Assembly (NCBI RefSeq): GCF_003477705.1
Contig: NZ_QUDV01000010.1
Location: 1 to 64,000 of the forward strand
Length of the DNA stretch: 64,000 nt
Reading direction: 5' to 3'
DNA from: Dorea sp. AF36-15AT
Lineage (GTDB): Bacteria > Bacillota > Clostridia > Lachnospirales > Lachnospiraceae
The notes beneath the pieces were generated by a model. It ran no database searches. It worked only from the letters and a program-made list of their open reading frames with translations, and had not been told where the DNA came from. Below, piece after piece: positions 43,458 through 52,717 of the stretch. Position 1 is the stretch's first letter. Each line of letters begins with the position of its first letter. A program made the position numbers and the translations under genes.

Positions 43458-45737
43458 TTATCCTCTATAGTAATTGATCAGACATCCTTTCAGGATAATC
43501 TCTCTTTCTACGTCTGTCAGCTCGCCGAGCTTCCATGACAATTCTGTGACCTCATCTCCGATCACATATGCATGGATCACTTCATCTTTATCCTCTACCG
43601 CTTTTCGGATATCCGGTACAAAGATATAATCTCCGTTCTTGAAGCTCAGATGCTCATGTTCTTCTTCTGTGATAAATGGCAGCATACCCCAATTGATCAG
43701 ATTCGAACGATATCTCTTGGTCGCATACTCGTTGGCAATATTAGCCCAGCCGCCAAGTACCTTCTGACAGGATGCCGCCTGTTCTCTTGCCGAACCATCT
43801 CCTGGTTTTACCGCAAATATCGTGCTTCCGATTCCCAGATTGCTCCGGTTTACACCTTCAAAGTTATCATGCACCTTACTCATGATTGTCTGCAATTCTG
43901 GCAGTGCTGTCTTCGGGCAGGTGTCTGCCTCGATTGCTTTCTGTGCCTTCTGTACTTCTTTTGCCCGTCCTACATATCCCGGATCTTTTCTTGACAGCGC
44001 AAATTCTGCGAGTCCAAGCGGATTAGAACGGTAAGAAGATGTCTCGCCTGACGGAATCAGCTCATCTGTCGTCGTTACCGGATCATGGATCTCCGATACT
44101 ACTTTCAGTAACAAATTCTGTGGCAGCGGCTGCATTTCCGGCCAGTCCTTGATATTCGGTCCAAATTTAATCTCCACAGACGGATCTGCCACGCCATGAC
44201 TGTCAAACACACGGTTCGCATAAATCTTACTGTCGAAGTGATACTTCTGTCCCTTGTACTGTACGTCCAGATCCGTTGCAGGTGTCAGAAAGCCTTTATT
44301 CGCTGCAGTTGCTGCAATGGAACGCGCATCCATCAATGCTACTGACGCGATCTGTCCACTCTGAAGTTTCGATCCTTCTCTGTTCGGGAAGTTACGGGTA
44401 GAGTGACGGATTGAGAATGCGTTGTTCGCCGGAGTATCTCCCGCACCAAAGCATGGTCCGCAGAACGCCGTCTTCACAATCGCTCCGGATTCGATCAAAT
44501 CAGCCACTGCTCCATTTTTCACCAGCTCCATATAAATCGGCGTACTTGCCGGATATACGCTGAATGTAAATTCGTCCGCACCGATATATTTGCCCTTGAT
44601 AATGTCTGCTGCCGCGCAGATATTTTCAAATCCACCGCCGGCACATCCCGCGATCAGTCCCTGATCCACATAGAGCTTGCCGTCTACAATCTTGCTCTGC
44701 AACGAATAATCTACCGCGCCATCCAGACTTACCAACGCCTTCTTCTCTACTTCATGAAGAATATCTTCCAAATTCGCATTAACTTCATCGATCGTGTATA
44801 CATTGGACGGATGGAACGGCATTGCGATCATCGGTTTGATCTCACTCAGATTTACATATACCATACCGTCATAGTACGTCACTGCTCCCGGATTCAGTTC
44901 TTTATAATCACCCTCACGTCCGTGAATCTCATAGAACTCGCGGATCTTCTCATCCGTCTTCCAGATAGAAGACAGACAGGTGGTCTCTGTGGTCATAACA
45001 TCGATACCGATACGGAAATCTGCACTCAGCTTATCCACACCAGGACCGACAAATTCCATAACCTTATTATTCACATATCCATTACCAAACGTCGCACCGA
45101 TAATCGCCAGTGCTACATCCTGAGGACCGACACCCTTCCTCGGCTCGCCGTCCAGATAGATCGCAATGACTTCCGGCATGCGGATATCGTAAGTCTTATT
45201 CAACAACTGCTTTACAAGCTCCGGTCCTCCCTCGCCCATTGCCATAGTACCCAACGCACCATAACGAGTGTGGCTGTCAGAACCAAGAATCATCTTTCCG
45301 CCACCTGCCAGCATCTCTCTGGCAAACTGATGGATAACAGCCTGATGAGGCGGTACATACACACCGCCATATTTCTTTGCACATGTCAGTCCAAACATAT
45401 GATCATCTTCATTGATCGTACCGCCAACTGCACACAATGAATTGTGGCAATTAGTCAGGACATAAGGAATCGGAAATTTTTCCAGTCCGGATGCTCTCGC
45501 AGTCTGTATAATACCGACAAATGTAATGTCGTGAGATGTCAGCTTATCAAACTTAATCTGCAGTCGTTCCATATTGCCAGATGTATTGTGCGATTCCAGA
45601 ATGCGGTAAGCCATCGTCTGCTTTACGGCTTCCTCTCTGGATATCTTCTGTCCGGTCTTCTGCTCCACTTGACGCGCATCTTCTGCAATCTCTGTTCCAT
45701 TCAGAAGATATACGCCTTTATCGTAAAGTTTTACCAT
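43458..45737 (-). CDS. Aconitate hydratase
   Basis: 759 residues from the ATG at 45737, chosen for GGAGGAG 6 bases upstream; the frame runs 25 codons further without a site. Iron-sulphur ligands: [21 protein letters not shown] near 375 and [11 protein letters not shown] near 425 (C-x2-C). [20 protein letters not shown] near 140 is the family active-site loop. It interconverts citrate and isocitrate. The swivel domain lies at the C-terminus. The CdaR-like gene upstream has its own terminator. Long form of the clostridial aconitase/hydratase type; a different hydroxy-acid substrate is possible. Confidence 0.9.
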   Translation of the reverse strand: MVKLYDKGVYLLNGTEIAEDARQVEQKTGQKISREEAVKQTMAYRILESHNTSGNMERLQIKFDKLTSHDITFVGIIQTARASGLEKFPIPYVLTNCHNSLCAVGGTINEDDHMFGLTCAKKYGGVYVPPHQAVIHQFAREMLAGGGKMILGSDSHTRYGALGTMAMGEGGPELVKQLLNKTYDIRMPEVIAIYLDGEPRKGVGPQDVALAIIGATFGNGYVNNKVMEFVGPGVDKLSADFRIGIDVMTTETTCLSSIWKTDEKIREFYEIHGREGDYKELNPGAVTYYDGMVYVNLSEIKPMIAMPFHPSNVYTIDEVNANLEDILHEVEKKALVSLDGAVDYSLQSKIVDGKLYVDQGLIAGCAGGGFENICAAADIIKGKYIGADEFTFSVYPASTPIYMELVKNGAVADLIESGAIVKTAFCGPCFGAGDTPANNAFSIRHSTRNFPNREGSKLQSGQIASVALMDARSIAATAANKGFLTPATDLDVQYKGQKYHFDSKIYANRVFDSHGVADPSVEIKFGPNIKDWPEMQPLPQNLLLKVVSEIHDPVTTTDELIPSGETSSYRSNPLGLAEFALSRKDPGYVGRAKEVQKAQKAIEADTCPKTALPELQTIMSKVHDNFEGVNRSNLGIGSTIFAVKPGDGSAREQAASCQKVLGGWANIANEYATKRYRSNLINWGMLPFITEEEHEHLSFKNGDYIFVPDIRKAVEDKDEVIHAYVIGDEVTELSWKLGELTDVEREIILKGCLINYYRG

Positions 45738-45800
45738 ATTTTTCTCCTCCTTCCAGCCCCTCTTAACGGACTGACTTCGTTTGTTTAGTGTAACACAAAA

Positions 45801-45826
45801 AGCGGTTGCCATACAATAAGCAACCG
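45801..45826 (-). terminator. Terminator of the CdaR-like gene
   Basis: 8-bp stem GCGGTTGC/GCAACCGC with a 10-nt loop followed by TTTTTG on the minus strand; it also overlaps the likely aconitase promoter. Confidence 0.8.
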
Positions 45827-45833
45827 CCCTTTA

Positions 45834-46928
45834 TTATTGGTTATTCAGATATTTTAAATGCTTTTCTACCATAACCGCAATCTTAAATGTCAGTGCGTCC
45901 TCAAAGACTCTGACATCCAGACCTGTCTTCCGCTGAATCTTCTCCAGGCGATACACCAGCGTATTCCGGTGTATAAATAACTTACGGGCTGTCTCAGAAA
46001 TATTAAGATTATTATCGAAAAATGCATATACCGTGACCAGTTCTTCATCATCGAACATCTCCGTTGCATTTACAGCCAGCACTTCTTTCAGAAACATTTC
46101 GCACAGAGATCTTGGTAACTGATGAACAAGACGTCCGATGCCAAGTTCATTATATGCCAGCACACCGCGCTCTCCATAAAATACCCGTCCCACTTCCAGT
46201 GCCATGTCCGCTTCTTTATATGAACGAGATACCTCTTTCAGCTCCTGCACGATCGTTCCGTAGGATACTCTCACATTCACCATTGCTTCCATACTCAGAG
46301 TATCTACGATTACTTTCGCCATCTGCAGGATCTCCGGGTAATCCTCTTTATTTTCCAGTTCTTTTACTAATATAATATGTCCTTCGTCTATCGCTGTAAC
46401 AAAATCCCTGGTTCCCATACCATAAAGTCCACGCATTGTTTCAAGTACCAGATTGTCATTCTCATCCTTCGGTTCTACGATAAACACGACTCTCCGTCGC
46501 TCATTTGCAATGTGCAGTTTTCTTGCACGATTGTAAATGTCCACCACAAGCAGATTGTCTAACAGCAGATTCTGAATAAAGCGATCTTTATCCATCTGCT
46601 CCCCACATGCTTTCATCAGCCCGACCACCTGAATAACGCCCATACGCCCTGCCAGCATACGGTCATCGCCAGTCCCGGTCAGTGCCAGCACATACTCCAG
46701 TGCACGATCTGCATATATGGCAAATAACGCTGTCTCTTCATCCGTTCTCTCCGATATATCTTCCATTTCACTGTCTTCTATAAAGCTTTTTACTTTGTCC
46801 TTCAGAGTCTCAGACTCCGATGCGGATGACGCCATACTCTCTCCATCCGCTCCCCACAGTGAAGTCTCATATCCCGATACTCTCTTGATATCCTGTATTG
46901 TTTTCTGAATCACCTGATTCGTCAGCAA
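45834..46928 (-). CDS. PucR/CdaR-type transcriptional regulator
   Basis: 364 residues from a TTG at 46928, placed by GGGAGGGG just upstream; an ATG five codons earlier is also open. N-terminal sugar-diacid-recognition-like domain (LLTNQVIQKTIQDIKRVSGYE), a central GGDEF-like/PucR region, and a C-terminal HTH (NISETARKLFIHRNTLVYRLEKIQRKTGLDV). It senses a small acid or sugar ligand. The ligand is unknown. The next gene in the same direction is aconitase, but a terminator lies between, so regulation would be in trans at the aconitase promoter. Confidence 0.85.
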   Translation of the reverse strand: MLTNQVIQKTIQDIKRVSGYETSLWGADGESMASSASESETLKDKVKSFIEDSEMEDISERTDEETALFAIYADRALEYVLALTGTGDDRMLAGRMGVIQVVGLMKACGEQMDKDRFIQNLLLDNLLVVDIYNRARKLHIANERRRVVFIVEPKDENDNLVLETMRGLYGMGTRDFVTAIDEGHIILVKELENKEDYPEILQMAKVIVDTLSMEAMVNVRVSYGTIVQELKEVSRSYKEADMALEVGRVFYGERGVLAYNELGIGRLVHQLPRSLCEMFLKEVLAVNATEMFDDEELVTVYAFFDNNLNISETARKLFIHRNTLVYRLEKIQRKTGLDVRVFEDALTFKIAVMVEKHLKYLNNQ

Positions 46929-47085
46929 ACAATCCCCTCCCATTCTGCATCCTGCAGCTTTCTTCTTTCATCACCCGCATGCGATAATCAAAGCGTGCAA
47001 TCTCAACTTCTGTTTTCTGATATTTAATATAACTGCACACCGCCACAGTTGCAACCATAATTGGGAGAATTACCTTTATTTTCAT
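46867..47085 (-). CDS. Possible small membrane protein overlapping the regulator start
   Basis: A 72-codon frame starting at an ATG preceded by AGAAGG at good spacing (MKIKVILPIMVATVAVCSYI, one membrane helix, then a basic and acidic tail). It overlaps the N-terminus of the CdaR-like gene by about 60 bases in another frame. The first 45 codons look real; the rest may not. It could be a leader peptide or a small membrane partner of the regulator. Confidence 0.35.
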   Translation of the reverse strand: MKIKVILPIMVATVAVCSYIKYQKTEVEIARFDYRMRVMKEESCRMQNGRGLFADESGDSENNTGYQESIGI

Positions 47086-47243
47086 ACGCACCTTCTTTCT
47101 GATTCCCCTGCCCACACAACATATGTCTATTATACATAATTCGTGTTAATTTGTGAGAAATTGTGTCGTTCCGCCCTGTCGCCTATACTATTTCGGTAAA
47201 GTCTGTAATCCATAATATGGTAATGCAGTTTATGAATACAAAT

Positions 47244-47269
47244 GGAGACGATGAATCCTCATCGTCTCC
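47244..47269. terminator. Hairpin after msmK
   Basis: Perfect 11-bp stem GGAGACGATGA/TCATCGTCTCC with a 4-nt loop, 28 bp after the msmK stop. The T run on the minus strand (ATTTGTATT) is weak. Confidence 0.6.
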
Positions 47270-47297
47270 TGTGTCTCTTTATAATTTTTCCAATATT

Positions 47298-48410
47298 CTA
47301 GTTTGTAATCGTCAATTCGGTCTCTTTATCGAATACATGGATCTTCTCCGGATCAAGTGCAAAATCGATCATATCATTCGTTCTTGCCTTGGTATCCGGT
47401 TTTACTCTTGCAGTCATATTCGCTCCATCGTAATCGAAGTACAGGAATACTTCCGCTCCCAGCATCTCGTATACACGGATCTTCGCTGTGATCACTGTAT
47501 CACGGTGTGCTGCCAGGTATTCCGGATCATCATGAATATCTTCCGGACGAATACCAAGAACAACTCTCTTGCCATCATATCCTCCATCGATCAGCTTCTT
47601 AGCTTTGTCCTTCGGCAAACGGATATCTGCATCCTGCAGAGACAGGATCACGCCGTCCCCTTCTACGCAGCAAAGCGCATCTACAAAGTTCATCTGCGGA
47701 GATCCGATAAATCCTGCTACGAACAGGTTGTTCGGCTTATCATACAATACCTGTGGTGTATCTACCTGCTGTACGATACCACCATTCATAACTACGATTC
47801 TGGTTCCCAGTGTCATGGCCTCTGTCTGGTCATGTGTTACATAGATAATGGTAGTTCCCAGTCTCTGATGCAGTCTGGAAATCTCTACTCGCATCTGTCC
47901 ACGAAGCTTGGCATCCAGATTAGACAGTGGCTCATCCATCAGGAATACCTTTGGATCACGTACGATCGCACGTCCCATCGCTACTCGCTGACGCTGACCA
48001 CCTGACAATGCCTTCGGCTTACGATCCAGCAGTGGCTCCAGATCCAGGATCTTAGCGGCTTCACGAACCATCTTATCAATCTGGTCTTTCGGCACTTTAC
48101 GGAGCTTCAGTCCAAATGCCATATTGTCATATACAGTCATATGAGGATACAGGGCATAGTTCTGGAATACCATCGCAATATCACGATCCTTAGGATCTAC
48201 ATCATTCATCTTGGTGTCGCCAATGTATAACTCTCCACCTGTAATATCTTCCAGACCTGCGATCATACGAAGTGTTGTAGACTTACCACATCCTGATGGT
48301 CCGACAAAGATAATAAACTCTTTATCTTCAATCTCAAGATTAAAATCTTTTACTGCTTCATATCCGTTTGGATATGTTTTATTAATATGTTTTAATGATA
48401 AACTTGCCAT
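47298..48410 (-). CDS. msmK: ABC sugar-transporter ATPase (MsmK/UgpC type)
   Basis: 370 residues from the ATG at 48410 (behind AGGAGG). Walker A GPSGCGKSTTLRMIAG near 38, ABC signature LSGGQRQRVAMGRAIV near 135, Walker B VFLMDEPLSNLD near 157, plus a C-terminal TOBE/MalK regulatory domain (about 240-370). No permease or binding protein is nearby: it is an orphan ATPase of the kind that energises several CUT1 sugar transporters encoded elsewhere. Confidence 0.93.
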   Translation of the reverse strand: MASLSLKHINKTYPNGYEAVKDFNLEIEDKEFIIFVGPSGCGKSTTLRMIAGLEDITGGELYIGDTKMNDVDPKDRDIAMVFQNYALYPHMTVYDNMAFGLKLRKVPKDQIDKMVREAAKILDLEPLLDRKPKALSGGQRQRVAMGRAIVRDPKVFLMDEPLSNLDAKLRGQMRVEISRLHQRLGTTIIYVTHDQTEAMTLGTRIVVMNGGIVQQVDTPQVLYDKPNNLFVAGFIGSPQMNFVDALCCVEGDGVILSLQDADIRLPKDKAKKLIDGGYDGKRVVLGIRPEDIHDDPEYLAAHRDTVITAKIRVYEMLGAEVFLYFDYDGANMTARVKPDTKARTNDMIDFALDPEKIHVFDKETELTITN

Positions 48411-48512
48411 GTTCATTCCTCCTGAGTAAACAGTCTTTTTCTACTGTCATCCATTATACCGAATCCATTCTTTGGTTACTATGACCAGGTTGAACAATCT
48501 TTTTACCGATTC

Positions 48513-49370
48513 TTAGTCAGATTGTCCAAGTTCAAGTAGCATTCTGTATATATCGCGTTTGCTGACTCCACGATCTTTCGCTACCTGCTTCATTGCCGAC
48601 TTGTGATCCATGCCCTGAGACTCATAATGTTCCATATGTGCTTCTAACGGCATTTGTTCCCACTGCTCCTGCTCTTCTGCCTTCAGTTCCTCCCGGCTTC
48701 TGCCCTCGATCACCAGTACACATTCCCCTTTTGGTGCATTTTCCTGATAATACTCACAGGCTTCCGCAATATGTGTCTGCCATGCAGTCTCATGCTTCTT
48801 CGTCAGTTCCCGGCAGATAGTAATCCGACGGTTGCCAAGCGCTTCCAGTAGTTCCTTTAACGTCTTCACCAATCGATGCGGTGCTTCGTAGCAGATAACC
48901 GTGCGAGTGTCATTTTTCAGCTCTTCCAGTACCTGCTGCCGTTCTTTTTTGTCCGAAGGGAGAAATGCTTCAAATGCAAATCTTCTGGTGGACAATCCTG
49001 ATAATGTGAGCGCGGTAATACATGCCGCAGCTCCCGGCAACGATGTTACCGGCACTCCGGCCTCATAACACATCTGCACCAGTTCTTCTCCCGGATCAGA
49101 AATACCCGGTGTACCCGCATCTGTGATCAGTGCCAGATTCTTTCCCTCCAGAAGCATCTGTACTAGCTTATGTCCTTTTTCAATTTTGTTATATTCATGG
49201 TAACTGGTCATCGGTGTCTTAATCTCAAAATGGTTCAGCAGCTTGATACTGTTACGGGTATCTTCTGCTGCGATCATATCCACTTCTTTCAATGTCCGAA
49301 TTACCCGAAATGTCATATCTTCCAGATTACCGATTGGTGTCGCACACAAATATAATGTTCCCGGATTCAT
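48513..49370 (-). CDS. rsmI: 16S rRNA 2'-O-ribose C1402 methyltransferase
   Basis: 285 residues. N-terminal GTLYLCATPIGNLEDMTFRVIRTLKEVD, then ALITDAGTPGISDPGEELVQ and the TP-methylase fold; C-terminal HTH-like KDRGVSKRDIYRMLLEL. It 2'-O-methylates C1402 in 16S rRNA. Last gene of the conserved decarboxylase-gmk-holB-ricT-trmN6-rsmI run. Confidence 0.95.
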   Translation of the reverse strand: MNPGTLYLCATPIGNLEDMTFRVIRTLKEVDMIAAEDTRNSIKLLNHFEIKTPMTSYHEYNKIEKGHKLVQMLLEGKNLALITDAGTPGISDPGEELVQMCYEAGVPVTSLPGAAACITALTLSGLSTRRFAFEAFLPSDKKERQQVLEELKNDTRTVICYEAPHRLVKTLKELLEALGNRRITICRELTKKHETAWQTHIAEACEYYQENAPKGECVLVIEGRSREELKAEEQEQWEQMPLEAHMEHYESQGMDHKSAMKQVAKDRGVSKRDIYRMLLELGQSD

Positions 49371-49423
49371 AATTATCCTCCTGTAACTGTGCTTTATTTT
49401 TTATCTTTTACTCTGCCGTTCTG

Positions 49424-50203
49424 CTATCTCTCTTCCCGGCTCTTCTTCATATCGCCGTACATAGCCAGTACTTCTTCTGTATAACTTCCATCCTGTTCAT
49501 ATACGATCAGCGGTGCTTCCACCTGCATCCGTGGTCTGCTATTCTTCATGCCTTCAATCAACACCATACTCGGTTCCTTATCGACTCTGGAATATACGAG
49601 ACGCATCCGCTTCGGTTCCAGCTTTGCCCTGCACATCTCACACATGATTTCCGGCAGCCGGAATGGACGATGAACCATATAGAATCTGCCCTTGTCTTTC
49701 AATAACTTCGCACTCTGTTCTACCACATCCTGCAGTGTGCAGTACACTTCATGTCTGGCAATGTACTTGGCTTCGTTGTCATTTTTCAGACCATGCTCTC
49801 CGATCATATACGGAGGATTTACCGTAATAACTTCAAAAGAGGCTGCGCCATACAGGGCTGCCGCCTCTTTGATATCTCCGGTCTTTATCTCGATTTTCTG
49901 TTCCAGATCATTATACTGCACACTCCGTCTCGCCATATCCGCGCTGGCTTCCTGAATCTCCAACCCGCCGTAAAATGCGCCCTGATTCTTGGATTCCAGC
50001 AGAATCGGAATCACACCGGTTCCGGTTCCAAGATCCAATGCTTTCTCGCCACGCTTCACACGGGCAAAAGACGACAGCAACACTGCATCAATACCAAAAC
50101 AGAATCTGGACGGATCCTGGATCAGATAATATCCGCCCGTCTGCAGATCATCCAGACGCTCGCCTGGATGGATCAGCTCATTCTTATCGTATTCTCTACT
50201 CAT
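49424..50203 (-). CDS. tRNA1(Val) A37 N6-methyltransferase TrmN6-like (YfiC family)
   Basis: 259 residues. Rossmann SAM-binding motif VKRGEKALDLGTGTGVIPILL near residue 48 and the catalytic NPPY in VITVNPPYMIGEHG near 125, which marks an N6-adenine methyltransferase acting on an exposed base. The start overlaps the ricT stop by 8 bases. Substrate assignment follows the YabB/YfiC family and is not proven here. Confidence 0.88.
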   Translation of the reverse strand: MSREYDKNELIHPGERLDDLQTGGYYLIQDPSRFCFGIDAVLLSSFARVKRGEKALDLGTGTGVIPILLESKNQGAFYGGLEIQEASADMARRSVQYNDLEQKIEIKTGDIKEAAALYGAASFEVITVNPPYMIGEHGLKNDNEAKYIARHEVYCTLQDVVEQSAKLLKDKGRFYMVHRPFRLPEIMCEMCRAKLEPKRMRLVYSRVDKEPSMVLIEGMKNSRPRMQVEAPLIVYEQDGSYTEEVLAMYGDMKKSREER

Positions 50204-51104
50204 CGTTTAATTTGGATGCTCCATTCTTCTCTTCCAGACCTCTGAGTTCCTTCATTTCTTCCTTAGAAACACGATTATTCTTTCTGCGGCGCGGTTTGAA
50301 TCGAAGTTCATCCACTTTATAATCACGAACTTCCTTTTCGTCATTATCCAGTGATACAATAACCTTAACCGTCTGACGCAGTACATTTACCGACTGTACT
50401 TCTCCCTTCAGCTTCTCCGGTGTGGTCACATAGTCGCCGATAGATGGTAAATGACTGTTCAGCTCTTCGTATGTCTCTTCCTCATTGGTCAGACAGCACA
50501 TCAATCGTCCACACACACCTGAAATCTTAGTCGGATTCAATGACAGATTCTGCTCCTTCGCCATCTTGATCGATACCGGTGCAAATTCTGTCAGATAAGT
50601 ATGACAGCACAGCGGTCTTCCGCAAATGCCAATGCCTCCGCGGATCTTTGTCTCATCGCGGACGCCAATCTGCCGCAATTCGATTCTGGTGCGGAATACA
50701 CTTGCCAGATCCTTTACCAGTTCGCGGAAGTCGATACGTCCATCCGCGGTAAAATAAAACAGTACTTTGTTATTATCAAATGTATATTCTGCATCGATCA
50801 GTTTCATTTCCAACCCGTGCTTGCGGATCTTTTCCTGACAGATCTTAAATGCCTCTTTTTCCTTTTCCCGGTTCTTTGCCTCTCTCCGCACATCATCCTG
50901 TGTGGCAATTCGGATAACCGGTTTCAATGGCTGGGATATCTGATCATCCGGCACCTCTTTTATACCGGTCACCACTGAACCAAACTCCACGCCACGCGCA
51001 GTCTCTACGATTACTTTATCTCCCGCTTTCAGTTCCAGTCCTCCTGGCGAGAAGAAATAGATTTTTCCTGCCGTGCGGAATCTTACTCCAATTACTTTTA
51101 TCAT
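50196..51104 (-). CDS. ricT: RicT/YaaT (PSP1 domain) protein
   Basis: 302 residues. PSP1 domain (about 50-140), then cysteine-rich CGRPLCCHTYL and CGRLMCC, which hold an iron-sulphur cluster in B. subtilis RicT (YaaT). It acts in the RicAFT complex, which controls RNase Y-dependent mRNA processing and phosphorelay in development. The holB stop and its start adjoin. The C-terminus is a basic tail (RRRKNNRVSKEE). Confidence 0.9.
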   Translation of the reverse strand: MIKVIGVRFRTAGKIYFFSPGGLELKAGDKVIVETARGVEFGSVVTGIKEVPDDQISQPLKPVIRIATQDDVRREAKNREKEKEAFKICQEKIRKHGLEMKLIDAEYTFDNNKVLFYFTADGRIDFRELVKDLASVFRTRIELRQIGVRDETKIRGGIGICGRPLCCHTYLTEFAPVSIKMAKEQNLSLNPTKISGVCGRLMCCLTNEEETYEELNSHLPSIGDYVTTPEKLKGEVQSVNVLRQTVKVIVSLDNDEKEVRDYKVDELRFKPRRRKNNRVSKEEMKELRGLEEKNGASKLNDE

Positions 51105-52097
51105 TTAGCCGTTCTCCTTTATTGTAAGACACAGAAGCTCCATAACCAGCTCGAAATTAACATTCGCATCCAGTCTGGTCTTCGCCTTTTCAAGACTTTC
51201 CAGTATCAGCTCGATACCTTCATATGAACTTCTGGTCGCCTGCTCCTTGATGCTGGATACCTGATCCTTAAATACAATCTCATTCACATCTTTGGTCGCC
51301 TTATATAATAACACATCTCGATACCATATCATAATAATATCCAGATAATCATTGATTTCTAATTTATATGTCTGACATCTCTTGATCGCTTTTTCGATCT
51401 CGCTGATTTCCATATCATGGATATATTTCAAAAGCTGTACTACTTCATCACGGATCTCCCCGAAATGTTCGGACTGTGCCAGCATGATTGCTTTGCCCAT
51501 ATTGCCCTGTGCAAATGCTGTACAGATATCAGCCTTGTAATCCGGTACTTCCAGCTTCTCCATCAGGTATTTGCGGATCAGCTTATCGCGGATATTGCGC
51601 AGCTTCAACATGACACATCTGGAAGTGATGGTCGGAAGAAGCTTCTCTGCATTCTCAGTCAGAAGAAAGATCACCGCATACTCCGGTGGCTCTTCCAATG
51701 TCTTCAGCAATGCATTCTGCGCCTGCGTCGTCATCAGATCTGCCTCCGGCACAATATAAATCTTATATGGTCCCTGATACGGCTTGATCTCAATATCGTT
51801 ATTCAGCTGTGTACGAATGTCATCCACACTGATCGTATTCGGCTTCTCATGCTGCACCCAGATTACATCCGGATGATTGCCACTATCTGTCTGTTTGCAG
51901 GAATGACACTTGTTACAAGGCGAACTTCCCTGTTCCTCACAAAGCAGCGTCTCTGCAAAAAGCGTTGCCAGCATCTTCTTACCCGAACCACGTTCTCCGT
52001 TTAGAATGTACGCATGAGAAACCTTATTGGCGTTCACTGCGTTCTGAATATATTCGATAATATTTTTATGTCCTACTACGTCCTTAAAGCTTCCCAT
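51105..52097 (-). CDS. holB: DNA polymerase III subunit delta'
   Basis: 330 residues. AAA fold with a degenerate P-loop (NGERGSGKKML, about 33-43) and a zinc-binding cluster CEEQGSSPCNKCHSC (about 53-67), typical of the clamp-loader delta' subunit, which does not hydrolyse ATP. Located in the usual neighbourhood with ricT and the guanylate-kinase-like gene, whose stop overlaps its start by 14 bases. Confidence 0.92.
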   Translation of the reverse strand: MGSFKDVVGHKNIIEYIQNAVNANKVSHAYILNGERGSGKKMLATLFAETLLCEEQGSSPCNKCHSCKQTDSGNHPDVIWVQHEKPNTISVDDIRTQLNNDIEIKPYQGPYKIYIVPEADLMTTQAQNALLKTLEEPPEYAVIFLLTENAEKLLPTITSRCVMLKLRNIRDKLIRKYLMEKLEVPDYKADICTAFAQGNMGKAIMLAQSEHFGEIRDEVVQLLKYIHDMEISEIEKAIKRCQTYKLEINDYLDIIMIWYRDVLLYKATKDVNEIVFKDQVSSIKEQATRSSYEGIELILESLEKAKTRLDANVNFELVMELLCLTIKENG

Positions 52098-52671
52098 TGC
52101 ACATCACTCCTGTTATCTCATTTAGACATGTCTCCATGTCCGTATTTCTATATCTTTTATCTATCCCGAGACGCTTCAGATTCTCCTCGCAGAAATCTTC
52201 TTCATCCGCAAGAAATCTCCGACACATCTCTTTATACTTTGGAACTGCCTGTCTGCGCTCCCGTTCCAGTGCTCTTGCAAGCCGTTCCCCATCTTCCACT
52301 TCTATATAGATCGGAACCAGATGCTCCGCACCATAATATTCCCGGATCTTCTCATAGGTCTCCAGTGTGCCGATCAGCAGATAATCACCTTGCTCCAGGT
52401 CAATCTGACCGTCATCTACGGTAAAATATTTCCAGATACCATGTACCGTGTTATATGCCCGAAGCTCCACGATCTTACCGTCTGTTTCCAGCTCGGCAAG
52501 CTGCTTATCATCCACGAAATGATATTCCACTCCGTCCTGCTCGCCTTCCCGGATCGGTCTGGTCGTATACGGCACTACCCTGTGTATCTGCGGCAGTCGC
52601 TCCAGAACCTTCTGATACAGCGTATCCTTTCCTGATGAACTTTTCCCCATCATGCAATATATCTTCCCCAT
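52084..52671 (-). CDS. Guanylate-kinase-like protein
   Basis: 195 residues. P-loop GKSSSGKDTLYQKV (about 9-22), where the usual GPSGAGKGT is changed, followed by the GMP-binding pattern YTTRPIREGEQDGVEYHFVDD. The catalytic architecture is complete but distinct from the main Gmk, so substrate preference is uncertain. It lies in the same run as holB and the PLP decarboxylase. Length is near that of Gmk. Confidence 0.82.
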   Translation of the reverse strand: MGKIYCMMGKSSSGKDTLYQKVLERLPQIHRVVPYTTRPIREGEQDGVEYHFVDDKQLAELETDGKIVELRAYNTVHGIWKYFTVDDGQIDLEQGDYLLIGTLETYEKIREYYGAEHLVPIYIEVEDGERLARALERERRQAVPKYKEMCRRFLADEEDFCEENLKRLGIDKRYRNTDMETCLNEITGVMCNGKL

Positions 52672-52717
52672 GTCTGATCCTCATTCTCTTGTGTATCTTA
52701 CTATATCTACAGTCATT

